NCBI RefSeq assembly: GCF_029193575.1
Contig: NZ_JARGCS010000033.1
Location: forward strand, 155,942-219,941
Direction: 5' to 3'
From: Pseudomonas entomophila
Lineage (GTDB): Bacteria; Pseudomonadota; Gammaproteobacteria; Pseudomonadales; Pseudomonadaceae
DNA: 64,000 nucleotides
Shown piece after piece: positions 48,366 through 60,500 of the stretch. Positions within the stretch are counted from its first letter, which is position 1. Each line of letters starts with the position of its first letter. The notes below the pieces were generated by a model. The model had not been told where the DNA came from, ran no database searches, and saw nothing but the letters and a program-made list of their open reading frames with translations. The position numbers and the translations under genes are program-made.

Positions 48366-49277
48366 TTAGCCCCGTTCGAGTCTATCTCTGTATTCACGAG
48401 GCGAACACGTCATAATGCGCTTGAAAGCATGGCTAAATGCACTGTCGGAGTCATAGCCCAGCTTTTGTGCTATGGACGAAATGGTGGTGTGGTTTGTTTT
48501 CAACAATCGCGTGGCTAATTGCATGCGCCAGCGCAAGACGTACTCTAAAGGGGTGACACCAGATTTTTGCTTGAATCGCAAAGCGAAGGTCGAGCGAGAA
48601 ACACCCGCAATTTTTGCAAGGTTCTCGACCGTCCAAGAACGCGCCGGATCGGCATGAATGGCTTGAATGGTCGCCCCGATACGTGGATCAGATACAGCAA
48701 GCAACCAGCTCGGCGCGCTATTCCCTTCTTGGATCAAGTAAATTCGTAGAACCTGCACTAGCATGATGTGGCCGAGATGCTGAACCACAATCGAGTGACC
48801 AAGAGACGGATGGGTGAGTTCATGAGCAATACGCTGCAAGGCCCAATTCAGCACGGACGCTTGATCCGAACCACTTTTGATGATGGCGGCAGGAGGCAAT
48901 CCGTCAAATAAAAGGCGGGCTTCCTCACCGAAGGCAAAACGTCCCCCGATCAGGAAAAACGCGTCGGCTGTCCCACAACTGGCGATGCCATTGACGGCAT
49001 GGCGATAAATCGCATCCGAGTGGATGGCCGGAAATGCCAAGTCGCTGCGGAGCGAAAACGCCCGCTTATGTGGCAAAAGAAAGCAATCTCCGGCCGACAA
49101 TCGGATAGGTTTCTCCACGCCTTCCACCACTAGCCAACAAGTCCCTTCAAGGATTGCATTGAACTTGATGCCGTCGGGTGGCGGAAAGTCGACGGCCCAG
49201 TCTCTACCAGCCTTCAGACCTGCAAAAAAGGAGCTATGAGTACTTAGGAGGGAGAGGGCTTCGGACAGGGGATCCAT
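48366..49277 (-). CDS. AraC-family regulator with cupin domain, divergent from SDR
   Basis: 303-residue regulator. The N-terminal half is an AraC_binding/Cupin_6-type domain (FNAILEGTCWLVVEGVEKPI near 38-57, then LSAGDCFLLPHKRAF). The C-terminal domain has SWTVENLAKIAGVSRSTFAL near 225-244, then the typical KSGVTPLEYVLRWRM and IAQKLGYDSDSAFSHAFKR. I chose the ATG at 49277. Codon use is less GC-biased than that of its neighbours to the left, as for the SDR gene across the divergent promoter. Such AraC/SDR pairs are common in mobile or accessory blocks of proteobacteria, where the regulator controls the SDR. Confidence 0.86.
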   Translation of the reverse strand: MDPLSEALSLLSTHSSFFAGLKAGRDWAVDFPPPDGIKFNAILEGTCWLVVEGVEKPIRLSAGDCFLLPHKRAFSLRSDLAFPAIHSDAIYRHAVNGIASCGTADAFFLIGGRFAFGEEARLLFDGLPPAAIIKSGSDQASVLNWALQRIAHELTHPSLGHSIVVQHLGHIMLVQVLRIYLIQEGNSAPSWLLAVSDPRIGATIQAIHADPARSWTVENLAKIAGVSRSTFALRFKQKSGVTPLEYVLRWRMQLATRLLKTNHTTISSIAQKLGYDSDSAFSHAFKRIMTCSPREYRDRLERG

Positions 49278-49401
49278 AAGATGTATGGGACGATCTCGAC
49301 AGATAATTGGACTTTGCTGCATTCACAGTCCCAAGTCTAGTCTAGACAATGGTGGTCGTGGGTTCTGCCCCTATTCCATGTCAAATGCACAAGGACACGC
49401 C

Positions 49402-50364
49402 ATGACCAGCAAACAATCTCCCATCCACTCGGGTTTCGGAGCGGCAACAACCGCAGCAGAGATACTTGAAGGGTGCGATCTATCCAACACCACCGCCATT
49501 GTGACTGGGGGCCATTCCGGCCTGGGCCTGGAGACGACACGGGCACTGACCAATGCTGGCGCGCGCGTTGTTGTCGCAGCACGTGATGTTGAAGCTGCTC
49601 GCGCAAAGACTAACGGAATCCCTAATGTGGAAATCGAGCGACTGGATCTTTCCGACCTGACCAGCGTGCATGACTTCGCACACCGTTTCCTGGCAAGCGA
49701 CCGACACATCGACATTCTGATTGGCAGCGCGGGAATCATGGCTTGCCCGGAAACCCGCGTAGGCGCGGGTTGGGAGGCACAGTTCGCTACCAATCATCTG
49801 GGGCACTACGCCCTCGTGAATTTGCTATGGCCTGCGCTCAAGGGGCGTGCAAGGGTGGTAATAGTGTCATCGGCAGGTCATCACCAATCGGGTATCCGCT
49901 GGAGCGATGTGCAATTCACGCAGGGCTACGACAAGTGGTTGGCCTATGGGCAGTCGAAGACGGCCAATGCATTGTTTGCTGTCCACCTTGATCGGCTTGG
50001 TCAGCACGAGGGTGTCCGTGCTTTCTCCCTTCATCCCGGCAAGATTCTCACACCGCTCCAGCGTCATCTGGCGCAGGACGAAATGATTGCCGCTGGCTGG
50101 CTAGACGTTAACGGCCACCTTGCCGACCCGACTTTCAAGACGACGCAGCAGGGCGCGGCCACCCAAATTTGGACCGCAACCGCTCCGCAGTTAAATGGCA
50201 TGGGAGGTTTGTATTGTGAGGACTGTGAGATCGCATCGCTGGACGCAAGCGAACCACCATCCTTTGTCGGCGTCCGGTCTTATGCCGCCGACCCTGATCA
50301 AGCCGAACGTCTTTGGGCGCTATCCGCTCAACTTACCGGGATTGACGCTTTTGAAAGGAAATGA
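49402..50364 (+). CDS. SDR-family oxidoreductase, paired with AraC regulator
   Basis: 320-residue short-chain dehydrogenase of the retinol-dehydrogenase/WWOX-like branch. Features are TGGHSGLGLETTRAL near 35-49, NHLGHYALVNLLWPAL, VSSAGHH (active Ser), and YGQSKTANALFAVHL (Tyr and Lys). AAGGACA precedes the ATG at 49402. It is divergent from the cupin-AraC gene. It is less GC-rich than the backbone, which suggests acquisition with its regulator. Substrate unknown. Confidence 0.88.
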   Translation: MTSKQSPIHSGFGAATTAAEILEGCDLSNTTAIVTGGHSGLGLETTRALTNAGARVVVAARDVEAARAKTNGIPNVEIERLDLSDLTSVHDFAHRFLASDRHIDILIGSAGIMACPETRVGAGWEAQFATNHLGHYALVNLLWPALKGRARVVIVSSAGHHQSGIRWSDVQFTQGYDKWLAYGQSKTANALFAVHLDRLGQHEGVRAFSLHPGKILTPLQRHLAQDEMIAAGWLDVNGHLADPTFKTTQQGAATQIWTATAPQLNGMGGLYCEDCEIASLDASEPPSFVGVRSYAADPDQAERLWALSAQLTGIDAFERK

Positions 50365-50708
50365 GTGATCGAAATAGAGCGTCCATATCTGCGCTGCTCT
50401 TTGTTCGTGGCGAGAAAGCGCTACATCGGCTGCGCATCGCGAAACCGTCCATCGAGTCGCCGCCGCTGTCGCGCACGACGGAAGAACTAGACAAAGACCC
50501 TGGGCGGACAGTAGTTCATTCGCATTGGACGAGTTCGGGAAGGTGACTTCGCTGGCCGGTTACCTTTTTCTCTCAGCTTTGCCGCATGCACCGAGCAGAT
50601 GATGGTCGCCGCCGTCTTCTTCCACTTGAATGTCTTGGCAGCATGCGTTGCACGCTAGAAAAATGAACTAACCGCTCATGAAGCTAGAATTACCGTTGGT
50701 AACCGAAT
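50365..50708. other. 344-base gap without a convincing gene
   Basis: It holds a short plus-strand open frame from 50361 (61 codons, overlapping the SDR stop) whose sequence suggests no protein family, and some AT-rich DNA before the acetyltransferase stop. I see no REP copy, inverted repeat ends or RNA gene. It may be remnant DNA within the acquired block. Confidence 0.4.
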
Positions 50709-51161
50709 CTAGGTCTGGATACGCCTCAAAGGCTTCAAAAAATAAACTACGCGCTCTGTTTCCGTGAAGCCCAACGCCTCATGCAGGGCGTGACCTCCTT
50801 GGTTATCCAAGAGCGCATCCGAAGCCAGTTCAGTGCAGCCCATTTCTTCAGCCCACTGCTGGATTCCCGCGACGAGTTGCCGCGCAATACCTTGGCTTCG
50901 ACTAGCAGGTTGGACGTACAGACCTTCGAGAAAAGCCACGGGCGATGAGCTGGTACCGTTGACATAGTCCACCCGGATCGATGCCTCGGCAAACCCGATC
51001 GCATTGCCACGCTCACTAACGAAGGTCAGCACCACATAACGTTCTGGTGCGCTCAGTATGGCTTGATGGTCTTGCTCATTATCCAAGGAGGAATCAGGCC
51101 ACAAGGCAACACGGAGGGGTAGCCAGCCATCATGGTCGAGCACAGTGCAGCGTTTTATCAT
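50709..51161 (-). CDS. Aminoglycoside 6'-N-acetyltransferase, AAC(6')-I type
   Basis: 150-residue GNAT enzyme. It resembles the short AAC(6')-I enzymes known from Acinetobacter: WLPLRVALWPDSS near 13-25, FAEASIRVDYVNGT near 57-70, SPVAFLEGLYVQPASRSQGI near 72-91, ELASDALLDN near 111-120 and LGFTETERVVYFLK near 130-143. These acetylate the 6'-amine of aminoglycosides such as tobramycin or amikacin. It is a single gene in the less GC-rich block with no integron or insertion-sequence signs visible, so it looks like a chromosomal accessory gene. Whether it gives clinical resistance depends on expression, which cannot be judged here. Confidence 0.85.
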   Translation of the reverse strand: MIKRCTVLDHDGWLPLRVALWPDSSLDNEQDHQAILSAPERYVVLTFVSERGNAIGFAEASIRVDYVNGTSSSPVAFLEGLYVQPASRSQGIARQLVAGIQQWAEEMGCTELASDALLDNQGGHALHEALGFTETERVVYFLKPLRRIQT

Positions 51162-51554
51162 TGAGGGAGTACTCGAAAGAATAACTCACGAAAATCATAG
51201 GTCATCCTCGGTCAGGTTTGGAAGGTGAGTTAGCTTTTGCATCCGCCCCGCGCGGTCTTCCGGGTCCACACGGAGTGCGGTTTGCTAAATCTGGCGTTTT
51301 CGGCTACGCCGAAGTTGCGTTCTGTTCTGTGGCCCTCCCGACGCCTGCTCAGCCTCTTGACGTCGTAATCCACTGCGTCTGAACTGCCGTGCACGAAGAT
51401 CAAGATCAATAGCAAGTGCGTAATCGAAAGGTGGGATAGTGCGGGAGGCGTAAAACAATGACCCCCCTTGTCCCCCCTTCCCATGTCACCCCACCCCCCA
51501 CCAATCCATTAGCGTTGGCGCCATTTCCGATTGGCAAAAGCAGGATGCTTACCG
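51162..51554. other. 393-base gap between acetyltransferase and NRPS genes
   Basis: It contains the promoter side of both neighbours. The left part is less GC-rich (the block's right edge), and the GC-rich backbone resumes with the NRPS gene. A possible short minus-strand frame at 51230-51484 resembles nothing I know. AGGA at 51542 is the likely NRPS ribosome site. No lux-box-like palindrome or regulator gene is visible. Confidence 0.4.
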
Positions 51555-54500
51555 ATGCGCTTCAGCGAACTGATGGCTGTGCTCTCCACCCGTGCGATCC
51601 GTCTCCAGCGCGAGGGCCAGGACCTGGTGGTCCACGGCGACGACGATGCCCTGGACGACACCCTCTGGGACGCCCTGGCCGAGCACAAGCCCGCCGTGCT
51701 GGAGATGCTCGCCACCCAAGGCAACGACTGGCTAAGCCCCGCCTTCAAGATCACCCCCCAGATGCTCCCCCTGGTCGACCTCGACCAGGCCGCCCTCGAC
51801 CGCATCGTCGCCAGCGTACCGGGCGGTGCCGCCAACGTGCAGGACATCTACCCGCTGGCCCCGCTGCAGGAGGGCATGCTCTACCACCACCTCTCGGCCA
51901 GCGCCGGCGACCCTTACCTGCTGCAAGCGCAACTGCGCTTCGCCGACCGCGGCCGTCTGGACGCCTTCGCCGAGGCGCTGGGCTGGGTCATCCAGCGCCA
52001 TGACATCCTGCGCACGGCCCTGTGCTGGGAGCGCCTGGACGAACCGCTGCAAGTGGTCTGGCGCGAAGCACCGCTGGCCCGTGAAGCAGTCGAGCTGGAC
52101 GGCGAGGGCGATGCCTTGGCCCAACTGGGCGAACGCTTTGCCGCCCGCCACTATCGCCTCGACCTGCGCCAGGCGCCGCTGCTGCGCCTGGTGCATGCCC
52201 AGGGCCAAGGCCAGGAGCAGGTCGCGCTGCTGCTGTTCCACCACACCGTGATGGACCACACCGCGCTGGACATCGTGCGCCAAGAAATCGCTGCGTGGCT
52301 GGCCGGGCAGGCCGATCAGGTGGGGCCCGCCGTGCCGTTTCGCGACCTGCTCGCCCGTGCCCGCCAGGCCCTCGACGTGCCCGCCCACGAGGCGTTCTTC
52401 AAGGGCATGTTGGCCGATATCGACGAACCGACCCTGGCCTTCGGCCTGGCCGAAGGCGACCCGCAACCGGTCGAAGAGGCCAAGACCCTGCTCGAACGCC
52501 CGCTGAGCCTGCGGCTGCGTCAACTCGCGCGCCAGCTCGGGGTCAGCACGGCGGCCATCGCCCACCTGGCCCTGGCACGGGTGCTGGGGCAGTTGGCCGG
52601 GCGCGAGGCGGTGGTGTTCGGCACCGTGCTGCTGGGGCGCATGGAGGCGGGCGAGGGCGGCGAGCAGGCCCTGGGCATGTTCATCAATACCCTGCCGCTG
52701 CGCATCGACGTCGGCGCCCAAGGTGTGCGCCAGGGCCTGCTGGCCACCCAGCAACGCCTGAGCGCGCTGCTCGGCCATGAGCAGGCGCCGCTGGCCTTGG
52801 CCCAACGTTGCAGTGCCGTGGCAGCGCCCACACCGCTGTTCAACAGCGTGCTCAACTACCGCCACAGCGACGCCGGTGACGCCGCCGCGGTGATCGATGT
52901 GGCCCCTGGCATCCAGGTCCTGGGCGCCGAGGAACGCACCAACTACCCCCTGACCGTGAACATCGACGACCTCGGCGATGACTTGCGCATCACCGCGATG
53001 ATCAGTCGGAGCATCGGCGCCGCGCGGGTCGTCGGTTACCTGGCGCACACCCTCGGGCAACTGGCCGATGCCTTGGAGCACGCGCCCGAAACGCCATTGC
53101 ACAGGATCGATATCCTGCCGGCGGCCGAGCGCGAACTGCTCACCTACGGCCGCAACCGCCCGCTGCTGGAGTTCCCGCTGACGCCACTGGTGCACCAGCG
53201 TTTCGAAGCCCACGCTCAGGCCCGGCCTCACGACACCGCACTGATCTTCGAACAGCAGAGCCTTAGCTACGACGAACTCAACCGCCGTGCCAACCAGCTG
53301 GCCCACCACCTGATCGACCTCGGGATCGGCCCCGACGAGCGCGTGGCGATCTGCGTGGAACGCGGCTTCGGCATGTTCGTGGCGCTGTTGGGCGTGCTCA
53401 AGGCCGGTGCCGGCTATGTGCCGATCGACCCCGCCTATCCAGCCGAGCGCATCGCTTTCACACTGGCCGACAGCGCCCCACGCGCGGTACTGGTCGAGGC
53501 TGGCAGCCAGCAATGGCTGGGGGCTGCGCGGGTGCCATCGATCGACCTCGACGACCCTGCACTGCGCCAGCAGCCTGACAGCAACCCACAGATCGCCGGC
53601 CTATCGTCGGCGCAACTGGCCTACGTGATCTACACCTCGGGCTCCACCGGCCAACCCAAGGGCGTGATGGTCGAGCACGGCAACGTCGCGCGGCTGTTCG
53701 CGGCCACCCACGACTGGTTCGCCTTCAACCGCCAGGACATCTGGGCGCTGTTCCATTCCTTCGCCTTCGACTTCTCGGTCTGGGAAATCTGGGGCGCGCT
53801 GGCCTTCGGCGGGCAACTGCTGATCGTGCCGCAGCGCATCAGTCGGTCGCCCGACGAGTGCTACGCGCTGCTGTGCCGCACCGGCGTGAGCATCCTCAAC
53901 CAGACCCCCAGCGCCTTCCGCCAGCTGATCGCCGCCCAGAGCCGCAGCGAACTGCAGCACTCGCTGCGCCAAGTGATCTTCGGCGGCGAGGCGCTGGAGC
54001 CCGCCTCGCTCAAGCCCTGGTATGCGCGCATCGGCAATGCCGGCACGCGCCTGGTGAACATGTACGGCATCACCGAAACCACGGTGCACGTCACCTACCG
54101 CCCGTTGCAGGCCGCCGATGCGCAGCTGGTTGGGGTCAGCCCGATCGGTGCGCGCATCCCCGACCTGCAGCTCTACGTGCTCGACGCGCAGCGCGAGCCG
54201 GTGCCGGCCGGGGTGGCCGGCGAGCTGTACGTCGGTGGCGCGGGTGTCGCCCGTGGCTACCTGAACCGCGAGGCGCTGACGGCTGAACGCTTCATCGCCG
54301 ACCCCTTCAACCCTGGCGGGCGCCTGTACAAGACCGGCGACCTGGCGCGTTGGGCGGCTGATGGCAGCCTCGACTACCTGGGCCGCAACGACGACCAGGT
54401 GAAGATCCGCGGCTTCCGTATCGAACTGGGTGAGATCGAGGCGCGCCTGGCCGCCTGCGCCGGGGTGCGTGAGGCGGTGGTGGTCGCCCGCCGCGACAGC

Positions 54501-57500
54501 GCGGGCGAGCAGCGCCTGGTGGCTTATTGGCTGGCGGCCCCGGGCACGCCACCAGAGGCTGCGCAACTGCGTGACGCGCTGCTGCGCAACCTCGCCGAAT
54601 ACATGGTGCCGGCGGCCTTCGTGCGCCTTGAGGCGTTCCCGCTGACGAGCAACGGCAAGCTCGACCGCAAGGCGCTGCCCGAGCCTGACGGCCAGGCCTT
54701 CGCCCGCCGCGCCTTCGAGGCGCCGCACGGCGAGGTGGAGCAACGCATCGCGGCGATCTGGCAGCAACTGCTGGGCGTCGAGCAGGTGGGGCGCCACGAC
54801 AACTTCTTCGAGCTGGGCGGCCATTCGCTGCTGGCGGTCAAGCTGGTCGAACGCCTGCGCCAGCACGACCTGGCCGCTGATGTGCGCGTGCTGTTCGGCC
54901 AGCCGACCCTGGCGGCGCTGGCCGCGGCGGTGAGCGACGAGGCCCCGGCCCAAGTGCCGGCCAACCGTATCCCTGTCGGCTGCGCGAGCATCACCCCGGC
55001 GATGCTGCCGTTGGCCGACCTTGAGCAAAGCGCCATCGATGCCGTGGTGGCCCGCATCCCTGGCGGCGTGGCCAATGTCCAGGACATCTACGGCCTGGCG
55101 CCCTTGCAGCAAGGGATCCTTTACCACCACCTGGCCAGCGCCGACGCCGACCCCTACGTGCTGCGCGCGCGTTTCGCCTTTGCCGGCGAGGCCGAGTTCG
55201 CCGCGTTCGTCAACGCGCTGAACCATGTGATCGCCCGCCACGACATCCTGCGCACCAGCCTGCACTGGGAAGGGCTGGACGAGCCTGTGCAGGTGGTGCA
55301 GCGCGAGGCGCGGTTGCAGCTCGACAGCCCGGTCGATGGACGGCGCCTGGACCTGAGCCGCGCCCCCCTGTTGCACCTGGCCCGCGATGGCCAGGGTGAG
55401 CGCCTGGAGGCGACCCTGCTGCTGCACCACATCCTGCTCGACCACACGGCTGTCGAGTTGCTGGTGGCCGAGATCGGCGCTGCTTTGCAAGGCCTGGCAG
55501 CGCCGCACGACAGCGTGCCGTACCGCAACTACGTGGCTCGCGCGCGGCTGTGCGCGGACCCGGCGGCGGACGAGGCGCTGTTCCGCGAACTGCTCGGCGA
55601 CATCGACACACCGACCGAGGTCTTTGGCCTGCGCGACGTGCACGGTGACGGCGTCGAGGTGCGCGACAGCCACCTGGCGCTGCCCGAGCGCCTCGCCAGC
55701 CGCCTGCGCGAGCAGGCGCGGCAGCTCGGTGTGAGCGTCGCCAGCCTGGTGCACCAGGCCTGGGGCCAGGTGCTGGCGCAGTTGTCGGGGCAGCCAGAGG
55801 TGGTGTTCGGCACCGTGCTGCTGGGCCGCTTGCAGGGCGGCGCCGGGGCCGACCGCGCCCTGGGCATGTTCATCAATACCTTGCCGCTGCGGGTCAGCGT
55901 CGATGACGCCAGTGCCCTGGACGGTGTGCTCCGTACCCACCAGCGCTTGGCCCGACTGCTCGGCCACGAACAGGCGTCGTTGGCGCAGGCCCTGCGTTGC
56001 AGTGGCGTGCCGAGCAACCAGGCGCTGTTCACCAGCCTGCTGAACTTCCGCCATAGCGCCGCGAGCGGGCAGGGCGACGGCCTGGGTTGGTCGGGCATCG
56101 AGCTGCTGGCCTCGCGTGAGCGCAGCAACTACCCCCTGGTGGTCAACGTCGACGACCTCGGTCAGGGCCTGGCCCTGACCGTGCAGGCCGTGCCGCAGGT
56201 GGATGGCGCGCAGGTGTGCGACCTGCTCGGCAGCGCTTTGGAGCACCTCGCCCAGGCCCTGGAACAGTCGCCGCAGACACCCCTGCATGCTGTCTCCAGC
56301 CTGTCGGCGGCGGCGCGCGAGCAGGTATTGCACGGCTTTAACGCCACCCGCCGCGATTACCCGCGCACGCAGTCTGTGCATGCGCTGTTCGAGGGCCGCG
56401 CCCAGGCCACGCCGGAGGCCATCGCGGTGGTCCATGGCGCGCGTCAGTGGCAGTACGCCCAGCTCAACCAGCATGCCAACCAACTGGCCCGTCACCTGCT
56501 GGAGCTTGGCGTGCGCCCAGGCGACCGGGTGGCGTTGCTGCTGCCTCGCTCGTTCGACCTGCTGGCCAGCCAGTTGGCGGTGAGCAAGTGCGCCGCGCAG
56601 TACGTGCCACTGGACGCCAACGCCCCGGCAGAGCGCCAGGCGTTCGTGCTCGACGACAGCCAGGCCGTGCTGCTGCTCAGTCACAGCGACCAGGGCCTGG
56701 CCGCCACCCGGCGCGTCGACCTCGACCGCCTGGATTTGTCCGGCTACCCCAGCCATGACCTGGGCCTGGCCGTGGACGCGACGGCTGCCGCCTACGTGAT
56801 GTACACCTCCGGCTCCACGGGCCTGCCCAAGGGCGTGTGCGTGCCGCACCGGGCCATCGCGCGGCTGGTGATCGCCAACGGCTTCGCCGACTTCGGCGCC
56901 GCCGACCGGGTGGCCTTCGCCTCCAACCCGGCGTTCGACGCCAGCACCCTGGAAGTCTGGGCGCCGCTGCTCAATGGCGGTGCCGTGGTGGTGATCGACC
57001 AGGACCAGGTGCTGTCGCGCCAGGCCCTGGGGCAGGCGCTGCTGGAGCACGGTGTGACCGTGCTGTGGTTGACCGCTGGCTTGTTCCACCAGTACGCCGA
57101 CGACCTGCTGCCGGCCTTGCGCAGGCTGAACTACCTGATGGTCGGCGGCGACGTGCTCGACCCGCAGGTGATCGCCCGGGTGCTGCGCGACGGTGCGCCG
57201 CGCCACTTGCTCAATGGCTATGGCCCGACCGAAGCGACCACGTTCAGCACCACCCATGCCATCGTCGCGGTGGGCGAGGGTGCCATCCCCATCGGTCGGC
57301 CCATCGGCAACAGCCGCTGCTACGTGCTCGACGCCCATCGCCAACCGCTGCCGGTGGGTGCGGTGGGTGAGCTGTACCTGGGCGGCGACGGCGTCGCCCT
57401 GGGCTACCTGAACCAGCCGGAACTGAGCGCCGAACGCTTCATCGACGACCCGTTCGGCGACGAGCCCGGTGCGCGCCTGTACCGCAGCGGCGACCTGGCC

Positions 57501-60500
57501 AGCTGGCAGGCCGACGGCACCCTGCGCTACCACGGGCGCAACGACCAGCAGGTCAAGCTGCGTGGCTTCCGTATCGAGCTGGGCGAGATCGAGGCGCGCC
57601 TGGCCGCCTGTGACGGTGTGCGCGAGGCCGTGGTGCTGGTACGCGAGGACGCGCCTGGTGACAAGCGCCTGGTGGCCTACTTCACCACCGACGGCGCCGC
57701 CCCGGCACTGGCCGTGCTGCACGAACGCCTGCAAGGCCAGCTGCCGGACTACATGCTGCCCGCCGCGTACGTGCGCCTGGCCGAGTGGCCGCTGACCGCC
57801 AACGGCAAGCTCGACCGCCGCGCCTTGCCGGCCCCGGACCAACAGGCCGTGGTCAGCCGCGCCTTCGCCGCGCCCGAGGGCGAGGTGGAAACTGCCCTGG
57901 CGGCGATCTGGGCCGAGGTGCTGAAGGTCGAGCGGGTAGGGCGCCACGACCACTTCTTCGAGCTGGGCGGCCATTCGCTGCTGGCCGTGAGCCTGGTCGA
58001 GCGCATGCGCAAGGCCGGGCTCGCCGCCGACGTGCGCGTGCTGTTCGCCCAGCCGACCCTGGCCGCGCTGGCGGCGGCGGTCGGCAGCGGCCGCGAGGTG
58101 CGGGTGCCAGACAACCGTGTGCCGGCGGGTGCCACGCGCATTACGCCAGCGATGCTCAGCCTGGTGGACCTGGACCCGCCTGCCATCGACCGTATCGTCG
58201 CCACGGTGCCGGGTGGCGCGGCCAACGTACAGGAAATCTACCCGTTGGCACCGCTGCAGGAGGGCATCCTCTACCACCACCTGAGTGCCGCCCAGGGCGA
58301 CCCCTACCTGCTGCAATCGCGCCTGGCGTTCGACAGCGTCGAGCGCCTGCACGCCTGGGCCGGTGCCCTGCAGCAGGTGATCGACCGGCATGACATTCTG
58401 CGGACCTCGTTGGCCTGGGAAGGGCTGGCCGAGCCGGCGCAGGTGGTGTGGCGCCACGCTCGGCTTGGGGTGAACAAAGTCGATTTCCCAGGCGTCAGCG
58501 TTCTTACGGACGATACCGGGCCTGTAGGCGCGGGCTTGCCCCGCGATGAGGCCACCTCGGTCCTCGACCACCTGCACGCCCAATTCAATGCCCGCCACCA
58601 CCGCCTGGAGCTCAACCAGGCTCCGTTGTTGCAGCTGGTCTACGCCGAAGACCCGGCCAACCAGCAGGTGGTCGCCATCCTGCTGTTCCATCACCTGGCC
58701 CTGGACCACACCGCCATGGCGGTGGTCGGCGCCGAGATGCAGACCCTGCTGCTTGGCCACGGCGAGCCCCTGGCGCCCCCGGTGCCCTACCGCAACTACG
58801 TGGCCCAGGCGCGCCTGGCCAGCGACCCCGCGAGCCACGAAGCGTTCTTCCGCGAGATGCTCGGCGACGTCGAGGCGCCGACCTTGCCCTTCGGCCTGCA
58901 GGATGTGCAGGGTGAAGGCCACGGCATCGACGAAGCGCACCACACCCTGGACCTCGACCTGGCCCGCCGCGTGCGCGAACAAGCCCGCCAGCAAGGGGTC
59001 AGCGCCGCCAGCCTGATGCACCTGGCCTGGGCCCGGGTGCTCGGGGTGCTGGCCAACCGCTGCGACGTGGTCTTCGGCACCGTGCTGATGGGCCGCCTGC
59101 AAGGCGGCGAGGGCGCCGACCGGGCGCTGGGGGTGTTCATCAACACCCTGCCGCTGCGCATCGATACCCGTGCCGCCGTGCGCGAGGCCTTGAATGCCAC
59201 CCATGGCCGGTTGTCGGCGCTGCTCGGCCATGAGCACGCCCCACTGGCCCTGGCCCAGCGTTGCAGCGGCGTGCCCGCGGGGCAGCCGTTGTTCAGCGCC
59301 TTGCTCAATTACCGCCACAGTGATGCCGACGCGCCGCGCGACGGCGAGGGTATCTGGCAGGGCGTGCGCCTGCTCGGCGGCGAGGAGCGCAGCAACTACC
59401 CGCTGACCCTGAGCGTCGATGACCTCGGCGAGGGCTTCACCTTCAGCGTGCTGGCCCTGCACGGCATCGGCGCCGGGCGCGTCGCCGAGTGGATGGCCAA
59501 CAGCGTTACGCGGCTGGTGCAGGCGTTGGAGCAGGCTCCTGGGACGGCGTTGGACACCTTGTCGATCCTTGGCGCGGCGGAGCGCCAGCAGTTGCTGGTC
59601 GGCTTCAATGCCAGTCAGCGCGACTACCCGCGCGGCCACACCGTGCACGCCCTGGTCGAGGCCCAGGCCGCCCGCACGCCCGACGCCACGGCGGTGGTGC
59701 AGGGCGACCTGGCGCTCAGCTATGCCGAACTCAACCGCCGCGCCAACCGCCTGGCCCACCACCTGATTGCCCTGGGCGTGCGCCCCGGAGCGCGGGTCGC
59801 CCTGTGCCTGCCGCGCACACCGGAACGCCTGGTGGCGCTGCTGGCGGTGCTCAAGGCCGGCGCTGCCTACGTGCCCGTCGACCCGGCCTACCCGCAGGAG
59901 CGCATCGCCTACTTGCTGGCCGACAGCGCGCCGGCGTTGGTGCTGGCCGAGTCGGGCCATGCCCAATTGCCAGAGGCCGTACTGCGCTTGAATCTTGATC
60001 ACCCCACCTGGAACACCGGCGCCGAGCACGATCCGCAGGTGCCTGGGCTGGACGCTACTCAGTTGGCCTACGTGGTCTACACCTCCGGCTCCACCGGCCA
60101 GCCCAAGGGCGTGATGGTCGAGCACCGCACCCTGGCCAACCTGGTGCACTGGCACTGCGACGCCTTCGCCCTCGGCGCTGGCAGCCATGCCTCCAGCGTC
60201 GCCGGTTTCGGTTTCGACGCCATGGCCTGGGAAACCTGGCCAGCGCTGTGCGCCGGGGCGGTGCTGCACCTGCCGCCAGCGACACTGGGCAACGAACAGG
60301 TCGATGCGCTGATCGATTGGTGGCTGGCGCAGCCGCTGCAGGTGAGCTTCCTGCCCACCCCGGTGGCCGAGCATGCGCTGCGCCGCGCTGACCAGCACCC
60401 ACAGCTGCGCACCCTGCTGATCGGTGGCGACCGCCTGCGCCAGTTCGAGCGTGACCCGGGCTTCGCCGTGATCAACAACTACGGCCCCACCGAGACCACC

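Noticed and set aside
50361..50546. 61-codon frame overlapping the SDR stop
   Set aside because: No ribosome site beyond the SDR end, no motif and a composition like random sequence; left as unannotated gap.
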